A stretch of 64,000 nt of DNA from a bacterium BMS3Bbin03 (GTDB taxonomy: Bacteria; Zhuqueibacterota; JdFR-76; BMS3Abin05), in assembly GCA_002898015.1 (NCBI GenBank), contig BDTM01000128.1, positions 202,418-266,417 on the forward strand, written 5' to 3'. The position numbers were made by a program, and so were the translations under genes. This document shows, piece after piece, positions 25,627 through 34,946 of this stretch (position 1 is its first letter; the number at the start of each line of letters is the position of its first letter). The notes beneath the pieces are model-generated. The model searched no databases. It was given only the letters and a program-made list of their open reading frames with translations, and was not told the origin of the DNA.

Positions 25627-27231
25627 ATGGCTTTGGAATATGAAAACATTTTAAAGGATTTATTTGAAAAGGATGAATTTGTCCGATTCTTAGATTCAAT
25701 TTGTAAAACAACCCGGCTTGCCGCAAAAATTGTGGACACAAAAGCGTCTTCCGTCTGGGAATATTCAAGAAGGCACACGTTTGAAAAAAAACATGTTTTC
25801 CCGGTTTGTTATGAAGAAAAAACGATTGGGGAATTGTGGTTAAGCCACGAAGCGGGGAAAATAAGAAAAACGAGAATCGTAGACCAAACAGCCCAGGTCA
25901 TTCTCTCGATTTTGGAAATGGAGATTTACCGTGAATATGAGTTGAACAGTCTCTCGGAAGAAATTCTGGAGAAATATGAAGAAGTCAATCTTCTCTACGA
26001 TATTAGCGAGTCGCTGGGCGCTATCTTTGAACTGGGATTGATTTATGAAATTCTTTTAGATGAAATTGTCCGGGCGCTGAATGTTGAGAAAGCCAGCATT
26101 TTAAGCTACGATAAGGGGAATAAGCGGCTTGTATTGGAAGCCTCGAGAGGATTGCCCGAAGAAGTTGTTAAAATTGTTGTGCCCGTCCAGAATACGATCA
26201 GCGGTTACGTGCTCCAGCGCGGCGAACCCCTTTTGGTGGACGATGTTAAAAACCTGCCGAATGACGTTCAATTAAATGAAAACGGCCAATATTCCGGTTC
26301 TCAGTTTATTTCCGTCCCCATGATTTGTTCTCCCGTAAAAGTGAAAAACGAAAAAATCGGCATTATTAATGTGACCGACAAAAAAAACGGCAGGCCGTTT
26401 TCAACAAATGATCTGAAACTGCTCAACACCATTTCTTCGATAGCCGCCATTTCAATCTACAATGCCCGATTGATTGAAGAATTAAAAGGGACGGACCGGG
26501 TAAAACATGAGCTCGAAATTGCAGAGACCATTCAAAAAAGCCTTTTGCCCTCACGTCCGCCCGTTGCGACCGGGCTGGATATTTACGGCGCCTGTAAAAC
26601 GGCCAAAAATGTGGGCGGCGATTATTTTGATTATTTTAAAAACGAAGAAGGCCTGGTTGATATCATCATTGCCGATGTTTCGGGACACAGCATTGGTTCG
26701 GCGCTCATGATGGCTATTTTCAGAAGTGTGCTGCGTTCTGTTTTTCAGCAAAAAAACTCCGTTTCCGATATTCTGTATCAAACAAATAAATTACTTTTTC
26801 CCGACCTGGACAATGCGGGTCTTTTCATTTCCGCCTTTCTGGGACAATATAATCCGCAAACCCGGTGGTTTACGTACGGAAATGCCGGGCACCCGCCGCT
26901 TTTAGTTTACAAGGCCGCCACACGAACGATTATTGAACTCGATGCGGAAGGGATGATCATCGGCATTTTGGATCAGGTTGACTTTGAGGAAAAGAACATT
27001 CGGCTGGATGTCGGGGACATCGTTGTTTTTTACACCGACGGCATTATCGAGGCTGTTAATCCTTTTAAAGAGCAATTTGGTCAGGGGCGTTTGGCAGAGA
27101 TTATAAAAATATTTTACAAGGAATCCGCGGAAGAAATTGTGAAACATCTCTACAATCAGTTGGATATTTTTGTCCAGCGAAATGAACAGGAAGATGATGT
27201 TACTGTTATTGTAGTAAAAATAGTTCAATAA
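25627..27231 (+). CDS. GAF-domain PP2C phosphatase (RsbU/SpoIIE type)
   Basis: A 534-aa cytoplasmic phosphatase that should dephosphorylate the neighbouring STAS protein. Residues 1-110 have no recognised domain. A helical linker precedes a GAF domain (about 135-285), and a PPM/SpoIIE domain occupies about 315-534. Metal-binding acidic residues are visible in V-G-G-D-Y-F-D-Y, I-A-D-V-S-G-H-S-I-G-S-A and Y-T-D-G-I-I-E-A, together with G-N-A-G-H-P-P-L. It is co-directional with STAS and kinase genes, completing the switch, and leads directly into the chemotaxis genes. The GAF ligand is unknown. AAAGGA precedes the ATG. Confidence 0.92.
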   Translation: MALEYENILKDLFEKDEFVRFLDSICKTTRLAAKIVDTKASSVWEYSRRHTFEKKHVFPVCYEEKTIGELWLSHEAGKIRKTRIVDQTAQVILSILEMEIYREYELNSLSEEILEKYEEVNLLYDISESLGAIFELGLIYEILLDEIVRALNVEKASILSYDKGNKRLVLEASRGLPEEVVKIVVPVQNTISGYVLQRGEPLLVDDVKNLPNDVQLNENGQYSGSQFISVPMICSPVKVKNEKIGIINVTDKKNGRPFSTNDLKLLNTISSIAAISIYNARLIEELKGTDRVKHELEIAETIQKSLLPSRPPVATGLDIYGACKTAKNVGGDYFDYFKNEEGLVDIIIADVSGHSIGSALMMAIFRSVLRSVFQQKNSVSDILYQTNKLLFPDLDNAGLFISAFLGQYNPQTRWFTYGNAGHPPLLVYKAATRTIIELDAEGMIIGILDQVDFEEKNIRLDVGDIVVFYTDGIIEAVNPFKEQFGQGRLAEIIKIFYKESAEEIVKHLYNQLDIFVQRNEQEDDVTVIVVKIVQ

Positions 27232-27242
27232 ATGAGGGCAGG

Positions 27243-27764
27243 ATGTCAACCATTCGATCAAGGGCTGTTCTGGCACAAATTTCAAATCGACAGTCGACTG
27301 AAAAAACAATCGTGGAAAGGAAAGACGCCTACATCGCGTTTCAAATTCTCGATGAATATTTTGCGCTGCCCATTCAAAATGTGCGCTATTCCATGTCTAT
27401 CGGGAAAATTACGCCCGTGCCGGATGTTCCCGGCTTTGTTCTGGGCATCACAAATGTGCTGGGTGAAATCATCTCCATTGTGGATATATCCGATTTCATT
27501 TTCCAGAAACCGGTATTAATTAATCAAAAAAAATGCTTTTTGCTTCTGATTGAATGGAATGGAATCGACACCAGTTTTGTTGTGACGGATTTAATAGATA
27601 TGGTATTGCTTGGAAAGAGTGAAATTCGAAAAGATCTGCTTCCCGTAAGCAAAGAAAAAAAGGCTTATTTTGAGGGCGGCGCTTTCTGGAATGAAAGAAT
27701 TATCGGTGTGTTGAGTCTGGATAAAATATTCTCATCAGAACGCATGCATTTTGATGAAGATTAG
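27243..27764 (+). CDS. cheW: CheW-like chemotaxis coupling protein
   Basis: A 173-aa adaptor that links receptors to CheA in a signalling array. It has the CheW fold signatures F-x-I-L-x-E-Y-F-A-L-P-I near 35-46, I-G-K-I-T-P-V-P-D-V-P-G-F-V-L-G-I near 55-71, and N-V-L-G-E-I-I-S-I-V-D near 73-83. Length and order are normal. The start follows GAGGGCAGG. It precedes the receptor and CheA genes, so it is probably the main coupler of this pathway. A second, more divergent CheW-like protein is encoded at 34946. Confidence 0.9.
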   Translation: MSTIRSRAVLAQISNRQSTEKTIVERKDAYIAFQILDEYFALPIQNVRYSMSIGKITPVPDVPGFVLGITNVLGEIISIVDISDFIFQKPVLINQKKCFLLLIEWNGIDTSFVVTDLIDMVLLGKSEIRKDLLPVSKEKKAYFEGGAFWNERIIGVLSLDKIFSSERMHFDED

Positions 27765-27793
27765 GTTCTGTTTTAAAATGGCTGGAGAATACT

Positions 27794-29128
27794 ATGAAAA
27801 AGAAATCTTTCAAGCAGCACATGACAATTTTACTGGGAATGAATGTGATCGGGTTTTTCGTCCTGGCCGTGGTTTATTGGGTGGGAATTTACACAGAGTT
27901 TGCCGGAACAGGGGTGGGGAAGGTCATTTGGTTTCTTTTTTTGATACTCCTCTACACGGGATTACAACACATCCTTTTTCGGAACTATTTGAAAAAAATA
28001 GTGAATCCGTTGAGAGATTTTTACCAGATTTTGCAAAGCGTCCGGGAAGGAGATTACAGTGATTCTTTCCCGGAATCCGACATCAAAGAAATAAACGGCC
28101 TCGGCGAATTGGTTAATGAAATGATTCATTACTTCGATCATTTTATTAAGAATATGAAAAAAATGGCAAGAGGCGATCTGAATATTCAATTTACTGAAAA
28201 CGGCCTGCTCACACAGTCCTTTCAGCAGCTTGTTGGTATTTATAGAAATCTGCTGGACGGCATCCATATTTCCATTCGGCAGATGAACGAGGTGGCTGAG
28301 GATACCTCTTCTGCTACCCAGGAATTATCCAGCGGCATTAATGAGCAGGCCATCAGTTCGGATGAAATGGCGGCCTCCACCGGAGAAATCTCGGAAACGG
28401 CTGAAAATATTGCAGAGATCGCCGGGAAACTAAAAAATTCATCTGATAGTGTGTATAATTTAATCGAAGACGGCCACAGCTTATTGGAGAGCCATCAAAA
28501 AGAGATGGCGCTGACCCGGGAGATCACCATCCGAAATCAAAAAACCGTCGCCCGCCTTGTAGAAGATATTCAAAAAATTGAAGGCATTTTCCTTCACATA
28601 TCGGACATTGCGACAGAGACCAAAATGCTTTCTTTAAATGCGTCCATCGAAGCGATGAAAGCCGGCGATGAAGGAAAGGGCTTTTCCGCCGTGGCCATTG
28701 AGGTTCGAAAATTGGCGGAGAACATTCTTCATTTCACGAATGAAGTCCATTCTGTCGTCATGCAGACCAACAACTCTGTCAATGAAGTGAAAACCACCTC
28801 CGGCCAGGTCGAAAATGTAATTGACAATATTTCCAAACAATCGGCCAAAATTGACAAGGAATTCGGAAAAATAGATGAGGAAACCAATGAAATTGTAAAA
28901 ATTTCTCAATTTTTGTCGGAAGCTTCCGCACAGCAAAAGGTTGCGACAATGCAAATGTCAAAAACCATGCAGGAGGCTTCTGTCGTCCTGAAAGAATCCG
29001 CAAAGAGCGCCGCCAATATTGCGATCTCCGTAAAAAAGTTGAAAGACTATATCGATCGCTACACAATGGAAGTTGAAGCTAATTTTTCCGACAAAGGAAG
29101 CATGACGTATGAAACGATCAAAAATTAG
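27794..29128 (+). CDS. Methyl-accepting chemotaxis protein without ligand-binding domain
   Basis: A 444-aa membrane receptor. Two hydrophobic helices (about 10-34 and 42-62) are separated by fewer than 12 residues, so there is no periplasmic sensor domain. A HAMP-like segment follows (about 65-125), then the long helical hairpin of the signalling domain. The hairpin tip is I-A-T-E-T-K-M-L-S-L-N-A-S-I-E-A, then G-K-G-F-S-A-V-A-x-E-V-R-K-L-A-E, as in receptors that bind CheA and CheW. It is flanked by cheW and cheA. The signal may be membrane state, or may come from partner proteins of the secretion machine. GGAG precedes the ATG. Confidence 0.92.
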   Translation: MKKKSFKQHMTILLGMNVIGFFVLAVVYWVGIYTEFAGTGVGKVIWFLFLILLYTGLQHILFRNYLKKIVNPLRDFYQILQSVREGDYSDSFPESDIKEINGLGELVNEMIHYFDHFIKNMKKMARGDLNIQFTENGLLTQSFQQLVGIYRNLLDGIHISIRQMNEVAEDTSSATQELSSGINEQAISSDEMAASTGEISETAENIAEIAGKLKNSSDSVYNLIEDGHSLLESHQKEMALTREITIRNQKTVARLVEDIQKIEGIFLHISDIATETKMLSLNASIEAMKAGDEGKGFSAVAIEVRKLAENILHFTNEVHSVVMQTNNSVNEVKTTSGQVENVIDNISKQSAKIDKEFGKIDEETNEIVKISQFLSEASAQQKVATMQMSKTMQEASVVLKESAKSAANIAISVKKLKDYIDRYTMEVEANFSDKGSMTYETIKN

Positions 29129-29155
29129 CCGCAGCGAATTTTGAAGCCGGTATCC

Positions 29156-29221
29156 ATGTTTAAATTCAAGCGAAATGGCAAATCTGAATTAAAAGAATCC
29201 GAAGAGGCCTGCGAGTCATGA
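29156..29221 (+). CDS. Possible 21-aa coupling peptide before cheA
   Basis: A short frame rich in Lys and Glu whose TGA overlaps the cheA ATG (ATGA). The only upstream purine-rich sequence is weak. It may exist just to deliver ribosomes to cheA, or may be chance. Confidence 0.25.
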   Translation: MFKFKRNGKSELKESEEACES

Positions 29222-31521
29222 TTTTTAAACCGGAAAATGATGAATTTGACTGGACTGAGCTGCTGCCGAGTTTCATAGAATCGGCTGAAGAAAATTTAAA
29301 TGTACTCTCAGGGGATTTGTTAAACCTGGAAGGGTCCGTCGGGGATCCGGATATGTACGAAGAAATCTACCGGCGCGCGCACAACTTAAAAGGTTCGGCT
29401 TACACGATCGGATTTCAGGATCTTGGGGATCTGGCGCACAGCATGGAAAATGTGCTGAAAGCCTACTTTCAGAGGCAGCGGACGCCTGCTTCCGCGGATA
29501 TCGATTTGCTCATTGCCGGGGTGGACATGCTGAAATCCCTGTTAGATGAATTGAAGAAAAACGGCTGGGCAGATGACCGCGAACCGGAGCTGTTGGCTTT
29601 GAAAAAGCAATTCAACAATTTGCTTTGCACCCCTGAATTAAAAAACAAACTCACACAAACGGCCGGGGAAACAAAGGCCATCGACCGGAAGGCACAGAAA
29701 CCGGACAACTGCAGTCAGCCTGAAAAGGAAAAAAAAGGCGTTCGGCCCTCGGAAATCTCATTTGATTCGGTGCGGGTTAAAACCGTTTATCTTGAAAAGA
29801 TTATGAATTTACTCGGGGAATTGGTCATTCTTAAAAATACGCAGGCGGATTGCATTAAATATATGGAAATGAATCGAAAAAAAACACACTTCTTTTTTGC
29901 GGAGTTCCAGGATTACCAGAACAGGATTATTAATGATGCAAATTCGGTCTTGTCGGAAGAAAACAAGATAAGGTGCCGGGAATTTTCTAAAAAAGGCGCA
30001 CAAATTCCACAGGATCTGGACGTGCTGTTTAACGGAACGCATGAAAATTTTGAGCGATTTTGCAATCTCATCGATCAATTAGAGAAAAACGTGGTCAACA
30101 TTCGGATGGTGCCGTTTTCAATGGTTTTCCGGGGATTTCAGCGGACCATTCGAGATTTTGCCAGAGAATTTGGGAAAGAGATCCGGTACATTCAGGAGGG
30201 GGGCGAAACTCAGATTGACCGCGGAATCTTAGAGGGTCTTATCGACCCGATAACTCATCTTATCCGCAATTCGATCGATCACGGCATCGAGAAAGTAGAA
30301 GAGCGGAGAAAGGCGGGCAAGCCGGAGAAGGGAACGATTCGGATTGCGGCCATTCAGGAAAACGCACGGGTAAAAGTGATTGTCGAAGATGACGGCCGCG
30401 GAATCGATGTCGAATTAATAAGGCAGACCGCCCTGAGAAAAAAGATGTTCGCGGAAGATCAATTGCAGGGGATGAATGAGCACGAAATACTGGATCTGAT
30501 CTTCGAAGCCGGTTTCAGCACGAAAGAGGTGGCCAATCAAATTTCGGGTCGCGGAGTTGGGATGAGTGTGGTCAAGCATAACATTCCGAAGTTGAACGGA
30601 GAGATTTCGCTTGAGACACAATTGGGACACGGCACAAAAATTATTTTAAGCCTGCCGCTGACGCTTCTAATTTCCCGGGCGCTTCTTATGAAGGCAGGGC
30701 AGTGGGTTTTTGCGATTCCAACGTCTTTTGTGAAGCAGATTTTGACCTTTCGGCATTCTGATCTGGTATATTTTTCAAACCGTCCGGTTTTGTATTTGGG
30801 GAAAGAACCGGTGGCTCTGGCGACTATTCAGGAAATTTTATTGGGCAAGCGTAACGGTTACTTTGGGAAGCTCAATAAACCGTACGACGGAATTCTCGTC
30901 CAGGCGAACAATCAAAAATTGGTGATTTGTGTCGATCAGATTCTCGATGAACAGGGCATTGTGACAAAGTCGTTGGGAACGCACATCAAACATATTCCGA
31001 AAATTTCGGGGTCTACCGTTTTGTCGGACGGCAGCCTCGGTTTCATCTTAGATGTGCCCGCTGTTTTAAGACAGGCAAGAGAAAATTCTTATGAAGCAGG
31101 CGTGTCTGAAATTTTAACTGAAAAAAGGCCGGAGGAAGTCAAGCACCATGCAAAAGGCCGTCATATTTTATTGGTGGAAGATGAATTAGCCACGCAGCAA
31201 TTGGAAAAATCCATTCTGGAAAGTGTCGGCTACACGGTGGAAATTGCAAATAACGGCCTTGAAGCTTTAGGTGTGCTGGATAAAGTTCCGGTTGATCTGG
31301 TCATTACCGACATCAATATGCCGGAAATAGACGGCTTGAAACTGACGGAAATAATTCGTAAAAAGGCACAGCTTTCCCATTTGCCGGTCATCGTAGTATC
31401 GTCGCTGGATAATATGGAAGATAAGCAGAAGGGCATTTCCGTTGGGGCGGACGCTTATATTTCAAAGAATAAGTTTAGCAGGGGTGAATTAGTTGAAATT
31501 GTAAAATCCTTTATGGAGTAG
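29218..31521 (+). CDS. cheA: Hybrid chemotaxis histidine kinase CheA-REC
   Basis: 767 aa. An N-terminal HPt domain has phospho-acceptor His55 in R-R-A-H-N-L-K-G-S-A. It is followed by a linker, a dimerisation domain, a HATPase with N box H-L-I-R-N-S-I-D-H-G, G1 D-D-G-R-G-I and G2 G-R-G-V-G-M-S, a CheW-like regulatory domain, and a C-terminal receiver (about 645-765). The receiver has an acidic E-D pair, Asp in I-T-D-I-N-M-P-E and Lys in Y-I-S-K. Such fusions are known in FrzE and in ChpA of the Pil-Chp system. A CheB with no receiver and a stand-alone CheY are downstream, so the built-in receiver may serve as a phosphate sink or second output. Confidence 0.94.
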   Translation: MIFKPENDEFDWTELLPSFIESAEENLNVLSGDLLNLEGSVGDPDMYEEIYRRAHNLKGSAYTIGFQDLGDLAHSMENVLKAYFQRQRTPASADIDLLIAGVDMLKSLLDELKKNGWADDREPELLALKKQFNNLLCTPELKNKLTQTAGETKAIDRKAQKPDNCSQPEKEKKGVRPSEISFDSVRVKTVYLEKIMNLLGELVILKNTQADCIKYMEMNRKKTHFFFAEFQDYQNRIINDANSVLSEENKIRCREFSKKGAQIPQDLDVLFNGTHENFERFCNLIDQLEKNVVNIRMVPFSMVFRGFQRTIRDFAREFGKEIRYIQEGGETQIDRGILEGLIDPITHLIRNSIDHGIEKVEERRKAGKPEKGTIRIAAIQENARVKVIVEDDGRGIDVELIRQTALRKKMFAEDQLQGMNEHEILDLIFEAGFSTKEVANQISGRGVGMSVVKHNIPKLNGEISLETQLGHGTKIILSLPLTLLISRALLMKAGQWVFAIPTSFVKQILTFRHSDLVYFSNRPVLYLGKEPVALATIQEILLGKRNGYFGKLNKPYDGILVQANNQKLVICVDQILDEQGIVTKSLGTHIKHIPKISGSTVLSDGSLGFILDVPAVLRQARENSYEAGVSEILTEKRPEEVKHHAKGRHILLVEDELATQQLEKSILESVGYTVEIANNGLEALGVLDKVPVDLVITDINMPEIDGLKLTEIIRKKAQLSHLPVIVVSSLDNMEDKQKGISVGADAYISKNKFSRGELVEIVKSFME

Positions 31522-31523
31522 TC

Positions 31524-32165
31524 ATGTCTTATTTATCGGATAAAAATTTTAGAAAAATGGATGCGGCCGTTAAACGGCTGAATTCCATGATAAATTTCTA
31601 CCGTCTGATAGCGATCGGTTCCTCAACGGGCGGCCCAAAGGCGCTTCGGACGATATTTGAAAATCTGCCGGCTGATTTTCCCGTGCCGATCGTGATTGCA
31701 CAGCACATGTCCGAAGGATTCATGGAAAATTTTGTTGAGCATGTGGATAAAATCTGCCCCCTGCGGGTGGTGCTGGCAGAAGACGGCATGCGGCTGAAAG
31801 CCGGCACGATTTGTTTTGCTCCGGACGATCAGCACATCCGTGTCATTGAGAATCTGACGGTCAACCTGGTTAAGTCTATCGATGGTAAACTTTATATCCC
31901 TTCCGTGGATGTGCTGTTCGATTCGGTGGCACACTCGGTTGGGAAGCGCGCCATCGGCATTATCTTGACGGGAATGGGAAACGACGGTGCGTACGGCCTG
32001 TGCAAAATGGCCGCTGCAGGCGCCTACACCATCGCCGAAAGTGAAGAAACGTCCGTTGTTTACGGAATGCCGAAAGTGGCCGTGGAAAAGGGAGCGGTTA
32101 AAGAAGTGCTTCCCGTGAACGAGATTGGGGAACGAATCATGAAACTGGTAAAAGGCAATGGCTGA
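31524..32165 (+). CDS. cheB: CheB-type methylesterase, catalytic domain only
   Basis: A 213-aa cytoplasmic esterase/deamidase for receptor glutamyl methyl esters. The catalytic triad is visible: Ser34 in I-G-S-S-T-G-G-P, His61 in I-A-Q-H-M, and Asp in G-M-G-N-D-G-A near residue 155. The N-terminal receiver domain of standard CheB is absent, so it is not directly controlled by phosphotransfer. It begins 2 bases after cheA and overlaps cheR by 8 bases, ensuring co-translation. Function as the adaptation partner of CheR is well supported. Confidence 0.92.
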   Translation: MSYLSDKNFRKMDAAVKRLNSMINFYRLIAIGSSTGGPKALRTIFENLPADFPVPIVIAQHMSEGFMENFVEHVDKICPLRVVLAEDGMRLKAGTICFAPDDQHIRVIENLTVNLVKSIDGKLYIPSVDVLFDSVAHSVGKRAIGIILTGMGNDGAYGLCKMAAAGAYTIAESEETSVVYGMPKVAVEKGAVKEVLPVNEIGERIMKLVKGNG

Positions 32166-33699
32166 CCCGCAGAAAAAAGTGCAGTTTTCGGAGGAGTCGA
32201 TTTATAAACAAAAAATCGCGGCGTTCATTTTGGAACATTACGCCATTAAAGCGACGGACATCAGTCTCCACACATTGGATTATTTTATCGGGAAGCGATT
32301 TAAAGAATTGAACAAAACATTTCCCGAATATTACGAGTACCTCATCCAAAATTATCATGAAAACGGCCACGAGATAAAGCTGCTTTTAGATGAAATCACC
32401 ATACAGGAGACCTATTTTTTCCGGGATATGGGCCAATTTCAGGCCTTGACGGAATATGTGATCCCCCGGCTGATCGAGCTGAAACGGGGGAAAGACCAAT
32501 CCCTGCGTATCTGGAGTGCGGGCTGTTCCACCGGGGAGGAGCCGTACACAATTGCAATGGTTCTCCGGGAATATTTTCCCCACATCCTGGATTGGGATAT
32601 TCTTATCCGTGCCACAGATGTCAATGTCTTTGCCCTTCAAAAAGCGAGGCAGGGGGTCTACCGGAAACATTCCTTTCGCGGCGTGTCTGACTTCATCATA
32701 TCGAAGTATTTTGAGCAGGAAAAGAACATGTATTCTCTTAAAGATACCGTCAAAGAAATGGTATCCTTCGATTTTTTTAATCTTGCATCCGACACTTTTT
32801 TGCCTGTTGGAAGAGGAAATAAATGGGACATCATATTTTGCCGGAATGTGCTCATTTATTTTCATAAAGAACGCATAAAAAGTCTGTTAAAACGATTTCA
32901 TTCCGCTTTAAGCGACAGCGGTTATTTGTTTCTGGGGTTTTCGGAAAACATTTTTTCCTATTCAGACGATTTTGAATCCATTCATTATGAAAACAGCTTT
33001 TTTTACAAAAAGAAATCCGCCGCCAAAATTGGTGAAAAAAAACGGTCATTATCCCGCAGGCCGAAAGCGGAAGTAAAGAGGGAAAAATTTAAAAAATGTC
33101 CGTTTCCGAACGGGGCTATTCGGAATCCAAAAGCGGCCGAAGCCATTTATGAAGAAAAACTGAAGGACATTTTAGCTCTGTTTTCGCTTGAAAAATATGA
33201 ACAGGCCTGGAATAAAATTCAGCACATAAAAATTGTACCGTCTGAAAATCTGACGGAACATCTGTTTATAAAAGTACGCATCCTTTCTAATCTGTCAAAA
33301 TTTGATGAAGCCAATTACATGATAGAAACCATTTTGTCGAGAGATCCGCTCCATAAAGAGGCTTATTTTTTAAAGGCGCTCATTCTCATCAAAGAGAGTG
33401 AGATCGACGGTGCCATTGAGAATTTTAAAAAGGTTCTGTACGTGGATCCGGACTATGCCCTTGCCCGATTGTATTTGGGCGATTTGTACCGGCTCACGGG
33501 AAAATTCAAACCGTCTTTTCGGGAATATCAGAACGCCCTGCTGTCAATTAAAAGGAATCCGGACAAAGAACTGGGCCCTTTTGCGGTGGGCTTCTCTCCG
33601 GAGATTCTGACACAAACATTTATCAATAAATTGAAAAGTCTCGAGAACTCGAATCAAGTTGAAGGACGTAAACAAAATCAGATTGTTTACGGGAGGTAA
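32158..33699 (+). CDS. cheR: CheR methyltransferase with C-terminal TPR region
   Basis: 513 aa, about 230 longer than a minimal CheR. The N-terminal helical domain and SAM-binding domain occupy about residues 15-285. The SAM site is R-I-W-S-A-G-C-S-T-G-E-E-P-Y-T at about 117-131, and a later D-I-I-F-C-R-N-V-L-I-Y-F segment is typical. Residues about 325-490 form TPR-like helices (Y-F-L-K-A-L-I-L-I-K, then P-D-Y-A-L-A-R-L-Y-L-G-D-L-Y). TPR extensions on CheR, as in FrzF, are linked to target choice. It methylates receptor glutamates. Its ATG lies inside the end of cheB. Confidence 0.93.
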   Translation: MADPQKKVQFSEESIYKQKIAAFILEHYAIKATDISLHTLDYFIGKRFKELNKTFPEYYEYLIQNYHENGHEIKLLLDEITIQETYFFRDMGQFQALTEYVIPRLIELKRGKDQSLRIWSAGCSTGEEPYTIAMVLREYFPHILDWDILIRATDVNVFALQKARQGVYRKHSFRGVSDFIISKYFEQEKNMYSLKDTVKEMVSFDFFNLASDTFLPVGRGNKWDIIFCRNVLIYFHKERIKSLLKRFHSALSDSGYLFLGFSENIFSYSDDFESIHYENSFFYKKKSAAKIGEKKRSLSRRPKAEVKREKFKKCPFPNGAIRNPKAAEAIYEEKLKDILALFSLEKYEQAWNKIQHIKIVPSENLTEHLFIKVRILSNLSKFDEANYMIETILSRDPLHKEAYFLKALILIKESEIDGAIENFKKVLYVDPDYALARLYLGDLYRLTGKFKPSFREYQNALLSIKRNPDKELGPFAVGFSPEILTQTFINKLKSLENSNQVEGRKQNQIVYGR

Positions 33700-33701
33700 T
33701 T

Positions 33702-34088
33702 ATGTCGGAAAAACGTATTTTGGTTGTAGACGATGAACCTTTCATACGAAGGTCGCTTGAATTTATATTAAAAAAGAATGGGTTTGCCGTCCATTCCGCT
33801 GCGAATGGTAAAGAAGCGATTGATTTACTCAAAAATGAAAACGAGGCCAAGCCGGCCCTCATTTTTTTGGATGTGATGATGCCGAAAATGAACGGCTTTG
33901 AAGTGGTAAAAATGGTTAAAAATGATCCGAATCTAAGAGATATTACTATCATTCTTCTCACTGCAAAAGGACAGGATGTGGATCGTCAAAGGGGATTTGA
34001 ATTGGGGGCGGATGATTTCATGATCAAACCGTTTAGTCCTTCAAAATTACTGGAAGTAGTGGATTTATTTTTTGCGGAAAAGGCATAA
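33702..34088 (+). CDS. Single-domain response regulator (CheY-like)
   Basis: A 128-aa receiver with no output domain. The acidic pair is in L-V-V-D-D-E-P, the phospho-acceptor Asp is in L-I-F-L-D-V-M-M-P-K-M-N-G, and the conserved Thr (L-L-T-A-K) and Lys (M-I-K-P-F) complete the site. A strong GGGAGG precedes the ATG. It should take phosphate from the neighbouring CheA. With no flagellar genes here, its likely effector is the secretion/pilus machine encoded downstream, as with PilG/PilH in twitching systems. That last step is inference. Confidence 0.92.
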   Translation: MSEKRILVVDDEPFIRRSLEFILKKNGFAVHSAANGKEAIDLLKNENEAKPALIFLDVMMPKMNGFEVVKMVKNDPNLRDITIILLTAKGQDVDRQRGFELGADDFMIKPFSPSKLLEVVDLFFAEKA

Positions 34089-34946
34089 ATGATCGACAAG
34101 GCTCTTTTGAATATTGTTAACAAAGTTCATAACTTACCGACGCTTCCGCAAGTCGTTGAATCTGTGATGAGCATGGTCGAAGATCCGAATGCCTCGGCCG
34201 TCCAATTGGCCGAAGTGATTTCAAAAGATCAGGCGCTGATGGCGAAAGTGCTCAGAGTGGTCAATTCGGCCTACACCGGAATGCCGAAAGAAATTACCAC
34301 ATTAAAGCAGGCAACCGTCATTCTCGGTTTTAATACCATTAAAAATTTAGTATTGAGTGCCTCCATTTTTGACACCTTTGGCAAAGGCGACGTCAATAAC
34401 AGGTTTGACCGGGTAAAGTTTTGGGAGCATTCTATCGGTACGGCGGTGGGTGCAAAAGTTCTTGCAAAACGCATTGGTTCGGAAAATCCTGAGGAGATGT
34501 TTATTGCGGGTCTGGTTCATGATATCGGAAAGATTATCATCGATGAGTATCTTCACAATGAATTTTTGAAAATTTTAGACCTGGTCGATGCGCGGCAAAT
34601 TCGGATTCTGGAAGCCGAAAATGAAATTCTGGGTGTCGGACATCCGCAATTGGGTGAGTGGGTTGCCAGGAAGTGGAATTTACCCCTGAATTTGGTGGAG
34701 TGCATTGCCTTTCATCATTCACCCCAGCTTGCCGTGAATTCCAAAGAGAGAGTGGCGATCGTGCATATTGCGAATGCGATCTCCCGCATTGAAGGCATTG
34801 GATTTGGAGGCGATAATCAAACGCCGATCATCGATCCGGACGGCTGGGCGACCCTTCAGATTCCGGCCGAAGATTTAGGCGAATTGATCGTGACGATAAA
34901 AAAGGAATTTGAAGTGTCCTCCATTTTTATGAGTCTGACGAGTTAA
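34089..34946 (+). CDS. HDOD-domain signalling protein
   Basis: 285 aa. The HDOD domain (about 10-210) opens with L-P-T-L-P-Q-V-V-E-S-V and contains S-K-D-Q-A-L-M-A-K-V-L-R-V-V-N-S-A. An H-D pair of HD phosphohydrolase type occurs in L-V-H-D-I-G-K near residue 142; many HDOD proteins lack it. A C-terminal helical part follows. HDOD proteins often accompany CheY and c-di-GMP signalling, though their biochemical role is mostly unknown. The ATG directly abuts the cheY stop, and its own stop overlaps the next start (TAATG), so these genes are translated together. Confidence 0.9.
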   Translation: MIDKALLNIVNKVHNLPTLPQVVESVMSMVEDPNASAVQLAEVISKDQALMAKVLRVVNSAYTGMPKEITTLKQATVILGFNTIKNLVLSASIFDTFGKGDVNNRFDRVKFWEHSIGTAVGAKVLAKRIGSENPEEMFIAGLVHDIGKIIIDEYLHNEFLKILDLVDARQIRILEAENEILGVGHPQLGEWVARKWNLPLNLVECIAFHHSPQLAVNSKERVAIVHIANAISRIEGIGFGGDNQTPIIDPDGWATLQIPAEDLGELIVTIKKEFEVSSIFMSLTS

